DNA of 64,000 bases, taken from NCBI GenBank assembly GCA_030549335.1, contig CM060195.1, positions 5,673,001 through 5,737,000 on the forward strand, read 5' to 3'. Of the stretch, positions 60,076-64,000 are shown piece after piece. The notes under the pieces were generated by a model. The model saw only the letters and a program-made list of their open reading frames with translations, was not told the DNA's origin and searched no databases. This stretch comes from Pontederia crassipes (Eukaryota; Streptophyta; Magnoliopsida; Commelinales; Pontederiaceae). Each line of letters starts with the position of its first letter. Within the stretch, counting starts at the first letter, position 1. The translations under genes were made by a program, and so were the position numbers.

Positions 60076-61099
60076 CTACGTTCTTGGCTCCCCATTGTTC
60101 ATAGTAGGTTATAGGTCAATGCATTGCCATTCATTGTTGATAGTGTCTCATGGTCATAGTAAAGTCATGTGCAAGCATCCTGAGCTGCTGCGACTGCACT
60201 CCTCAAGTAAGTATTGAATAAAATTTTCTATGCAGATATTTATTCTATTTAGTTATGTTATTTCTATAAATGCCTCCTCGACATATGACGACGAGGGTCG
60301 TTCGAGGGGGAAGGAGAATCTGGTATATGATGGAGACAAAACCATGGAACCCAGCTTCTCAGGAGCAGGAACAAAGATAATGACACGGCCAAGGTCGTGG
60401 TCAAGGACGTAGTCAAGGTTGTGGAAGTAACGTACCATCTCCATCGCTACAAGAGGAATATGAGCACTCAGATATGGAGAGTGTTGGTAGTAACTAACTA
60501 ATAATGTCTCCACTATCATCAGAGCCTTTCGAAGATGTCCTCCAAAGATATGCGGGAATACGACTCGATTTGGAACCAGAGAAGTCACCACCTCGCAAAC
60601 ACCGCCATCGCACCTACTCATGGAGGAGCTGGAGTATTGTACTCAGTGTAGGCAGACTGGACATCTCTCCTGGCAGTGTCTAGATCCTGAGGAACATGAG
60701 GACCCTTTGAGCAAGGACATCGGAGGAACTCCTCCACATAACTAAGGAACATCAGATGTCTTAGAGTCAAACATTATATTATAGTCAACTAGTCTTGGTT
60801 TTAATTAGATGTTTACATTTTTGCTATCAAAACCTTATAATGTATGGTCATGGTGGATATTATTTGCCAAGGGTTTTGGATATAATTATGGTTAAATGCC
60901 ATTTTAAATTAAGAATATTAATTCTCACAACTCCTTACACAATTATATAATTCTCATAGATCCTCATCATAGAAGAGTACATGTATCAGATGATGAGTCA
61001 AATGGTCGTAACGATGAGGGGATACATGATTCCCCTCCACGGAAAGAACAAGAAGAGCGACCGCCTCATCCCCCATGCACTATACAAGAATTCTGGAAT

Positions 61100-62040
61100 T
61101 TGAAGTCGCTGACCTATAACGGCGAAGGGGATATTGATGCAGCCGAACAATGGATAGAGACCATTGAAGAGAAATTTGAACTCTTGGACTGCGCTGAGAA
61201 TAAGAATGTGTTATTCGCTGTTGGCACCCTCATAAGAGATGCCAAAGACTGGTGGAAATCAATTAAGGCAACTGAGTTTCCAAGCATCAGGGTCATAGCA
61301 TGGGAGGATTTCCGCAAGTTATTTAAGGAGCATTATTTTCCTTCTTTCCAAAGGGATCTGAAGCAGCAGGAGTATCTGAGTCTGAAACAGGGAACTATGA
61401 CGGTATCCCAATACTTGACGAAATTTATCCGACTGAGTAAATACTCAAAGATGAATATGGATGATCTGTCCAAGGCCAACTATTTCATAGATGGATTGAA
61501 TCCGGGCCTAAGAACAAAGACACGACCCAATAACTGTCAGAATCTGAATCAGGTAGTTTGTTTGGCCACTCTAATGCAAAGAGACCATTAAGAATGGCAA
61601 AGAAACAAGAGAGGACAACAAGAAGTGGGACACGGTTCACAGCAATAGCCCTTTCGTAGGAATAACCATCAACAATAGTGATGAGACCAGCGACGGGACA
61701 ATCGGCCTCGTCCATATCAGGCACTGCAATAGCATGACCGTCTTCTCTATGAGCAGCCACTCCAATAGCCTTGATATCACCAACCACCACCACCAAAGCG
61801 TCCTCCTCAGTAGGCCCCACAATAGCGTTAGGACCAGCGGCCCCCTCAGCAGCCGTCGAGGAGACCAGTACAACAGCAGAGAGAACGACCACCTATAGCC
61901 CCTCAAGCACCACCTACACTTGGTGAGCGGGTCTTATGCAACTTTTGCGGTAGGACTCACGCAAGTGAGTATCGCATGAAGACTGAAGCATGCTTTCACT
62001 GTGGAGGAATGGGCCACATCTCTATAAACTGCTCGTGACA
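61100..62040 (+). pseudogene. gypsy gag (capsid and zinc knuckle), disrupted
   Basis: The retrotransposon gag domain is open at 61100-61591: AAEQWIETIEEKFELLDCAE, DAKDWWKSI, WEDFRKLFKEHYFP, QGTMTVSQYLTKFIRLSKYS. It stops at 61591; a low-complexity region follows, and a CCHC knuckle CFHCGGMGHISINC (~61990-62034) occurs before a stop. Gag would form the capsid. The broken frame rules out function. No start codon was resolved upstream of 61100. Confidence 0.85.
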
Positions 62041-62109
62041 TGGACCACTAGTGCAAGGAAGACTCTTCAACCTGGAAGAATGACGCTCCACTGAATGACG
62101 CTGAAGTCA

Positions 62110-63999
62110 TTCGAGGTACGCTTCTTGTAGCCAAGCTACCTACTATAGCTATACTCACCCCACAAGGAACTCTACTCGCCACTAAGTACCTACCTAATGT
62201 ACCAATAGAGATAGGAAAAAAGGAATTTTCTGCTAATCTAATTATAATACCTATGAAGGATTACGATGTAATATTAGGCATGAATTCATTAACTCTCCAT
62301 GATGCCTCCATATTGTGCAAACAAAAGAAGGTGATTATATGAACGCATGGTAAAGACAAAATCACAGTCAAAAGTATAGGTCGGAAAGAAATTAAGATCA
62401 TGGTGTCCGCTATAAAGACACACAAACTCCTTCGACAAGGATGCAGAGGGTACTTGGACAGTATTATCAAGACTGAGGCACCTACCATGACACTGCAAGA
62501 TATAGAAGTAGTAAGGGAATTCTTCGATGTATTCTCGGAAGACATTAGTGGACTACCACTTAGGAGGGAGGTGGATTTTCATAGTGAGTTGGCACCCGGT
62601 ACGGCCCCGATTTCCAAAGTCACATACCGTATGGCTCCAGCAAAGATGAAGAAGTTGAAGAATCAAATTCAAGAATTACTATTCATCAGACCCAATGTCT
62701 CACCATGGGACGCTCCGGTCCTTTTTGTCAAGAAAAAGGATGGCTCACTAAGACTTTGCATAGACTACATAATGCTTAATAAGGTCACAGTAAAAAATAA
62801 GTACACATTACCCTGCATAGATGATCTATTTGATCAGTTATCATAAGCAAAAGTTTTCTCAAAGATCGACCTACGGAGCGGATACCATCAACTCAGGGTA
62901 GCAGAAGAGGACATTCACAAGACAGCCTTCAGATCATGATATGGACACTATGAGTTCCTCGTGATACCGTTTGGGTTAACCAATGCTCCAACAGCATTTA
63001 TGGACCTCATGAATCGGACTTTCAACGAACACCTTGACAAGTTCATACTTGTCTTCGTCGACGACATCCTCATTTACTCATCAAGTATAGAGCAACATAA
63101 AAAACATTTGAGGATTATCTTAGAAACTTTGCGAGAAAAGAAATTATACGTAAAGTTCTCTAAATGCGAATTTTGGCTAGAGGAAATGATGTTCCTTGGT
63201 CATATCATCTCCAAAAATGGAATCTCAGTTGACCCAACAAAAGTTGAGACAGTAACAAATTGGACACAGCCGAAGAATGTATCCGAGATCAGGAGTTTCC
63301 TCGGCTTGGGTGGATATTACAGATGTTTTATCAATGATTTCTCCAGACTAGCGTTACCGCTGATCAAGCTTACAAGGAAGAGAGAGAAATTTATTTGGTC
63401 CCTAGAATGCGAAGAGAGCTTTCAAGAGTTAAAGAAACGACTAACCACAGACCCATCCTTATTTTACCATCGGGAAATGGGGGTATGTAATTTACAGCGA
63501 TGCCAACGGCACGAGACTCGGGTGTGTCGATGCAGCATGAAAAAGTGGTGGCGTATGCATCAAGAAACTAAAGAAGCATGGGTCAATTATCTTACTCATG
63601 ACTTCAAACTTGCAGCGGTAGTGTTCGCCCTCAAGCTTTGACGTCATTATTTGTATGGAGAAGAGTTCATGGTGTACATGGATCACAAAAAGTTTGAAGT
63701 ACGTATTTACTTAGAAGGATCTCAACATGCGCCAAAGAAGACAGATGGAATTCCTGAAGAATTATGAGTTTTCCATTAATTACCATCCTGATAAGACAAA
63801 CTCAGTAGCCGACGCTCTCAGTCGAAAATGGGATGGATCAATGGCCTTCATGTGCCTTCGGCGGTTTGAACTGATTGAGGAACTCTTCAAATGGACACCA
63901 AGAGTAAGGCTTGATGGTTCGCTCATGATGATGAGACGGATCGAGGCCGGTCTTATTGAGAGAATTGTCAAAGCACAAGTTGAAGATCCTGATTATTAG
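62110..63999 (+). pseudogene. gypsy pol: protease remnant, reverse transcriptase, RNase H (disrupted, partial)
   Basis: A protease remnant (AKLPTIAILTPQGTLL to YDVILGMNSLTLHDA; 62130-62300) lacks a visible DSG active site. RT is split: 62400-62846 ([47 protein letters not shown]) and, after a stop, 62961-63641 ([32 protein letters not shown] catalytic [39 protein letters not shown]). RNase H is frameshifted ([35 protein letters not shown] at ~63780). Integrase falls beyond the window. Confidence 0.9.
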
Positions 64000-64000
64000 A

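Larger units (their letters stand above)
54302..63999 (+). mobile_element. Ty3/gypsy LTR retrotransposon (Tekay/Del-like), truncated by the window end
   Basis: The 5' LTR starts TGTAACAACCGG (54302) and ends GTTATA (about 60060), the PBS follows at 60064, and gag, zinc knuckle, protease remnant, RT and RNase H occur in gypsy order. The LTR is interrupted by a hAT transposon; without it and its duplicated 8 bp the LTR is about 1.44 kb. Integrase and the 3' LTR lie outside the window. RT phrases ([33 protein letters not shown]) resemble Tekay/Del chromoviruses. All coding regions carry stops or frameshifts. Confidence 0.9.

Noticed and set aside
1..63999. Search for CRISPR arrays, bacterial operons or defence systems
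   Set aside because: No regularly spaced short repeats with unique spacers and no prokaryotic gene order; every identified gene is of plant nuclear type.

Overview
This is plant nuclear DNA. It carries intron-bearing plant gene families (UDP-glucuronate decarboxylase, pectate lyase, ankyrin/PGG proteins, an HMA-domain protein, a dirigent protein), a nuclear tRNA-Arg, and dense, mutually nested plant transposons. GC-rich first exons followed by ordinary later exons (UXS, pectate lyase and the minus-strand ankyrin gene) suggest a monocot; that is inference, and the species cannot be named from the sequence alone.

Layout. 1-4268: a probable degenerate solo LTR (177-2218) and gene-poor DNA. 4269-5181 (+): HMA-domain (NaKR-like) protein. 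5690-8545: 5'-truncated RTE-clade LINE with a perfect 16-bp target duplication. 9830-10756 (+): secreted dirigent-domain protein. 11217-15475 (-): seven-exon membrane-anchored UDP-glucuronate decarboxylase whose first intron reads as a U12-type AT-AC intron. 15969-24781: transposon country, with a GC-cored foldback element (17733-18830), a non-autonomous LTR element with PBS and PPT (19331-21581), a MULE-type MITE (22579-23005) and a TRIM element (23339-23611). 24782-24855 (+): tRNA-Arg(UCG). 25831-29680 (-): five-exon pectate lyase. 30310-36012: 5.7-kb MULE with a 9-bp target duplication, its transposase gene split by a second GC-cored foldback element (32741-34206). 36550-39240: decayed L1-type LINE. 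39269-39659: small hAT-like element. 39806 to about 42155: LTR-like sequence. 42917-45860 (-) and 51728-53865 (+): two divergently oriented ankyrin-repeat/PGG membrane proteins with the same intron positions. 54302 to the window end: decayed Ty3/gypsy element whose 5' LTR is interrupted by a 4.3-kb hAT transposon (54850-59157) with a perfect 8-bp target duplication.

How the genes relate. UXS supplies UDP-xylose for wall matrix polysaccharides, pectate lyase cuts pectin, and dirigent-domain proteins guide phenoxy-radical coupling in lignin or lignan deposition, so three neighbours belong to cell-wall biology; nothing shows co-regulation. The ankyrin/PGG pair is a local inverted duplication. 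I saw no CRISPR array, operon or microbial system. The most unusual signals are the AT-AC intron (with a possible in-frame cryptic exon inside it), the two GC-cored foldback elements, the nested hAT with its GATCGAC-rich block, and a tRNA 3'-flank segment copied into a pectate lyase intron.
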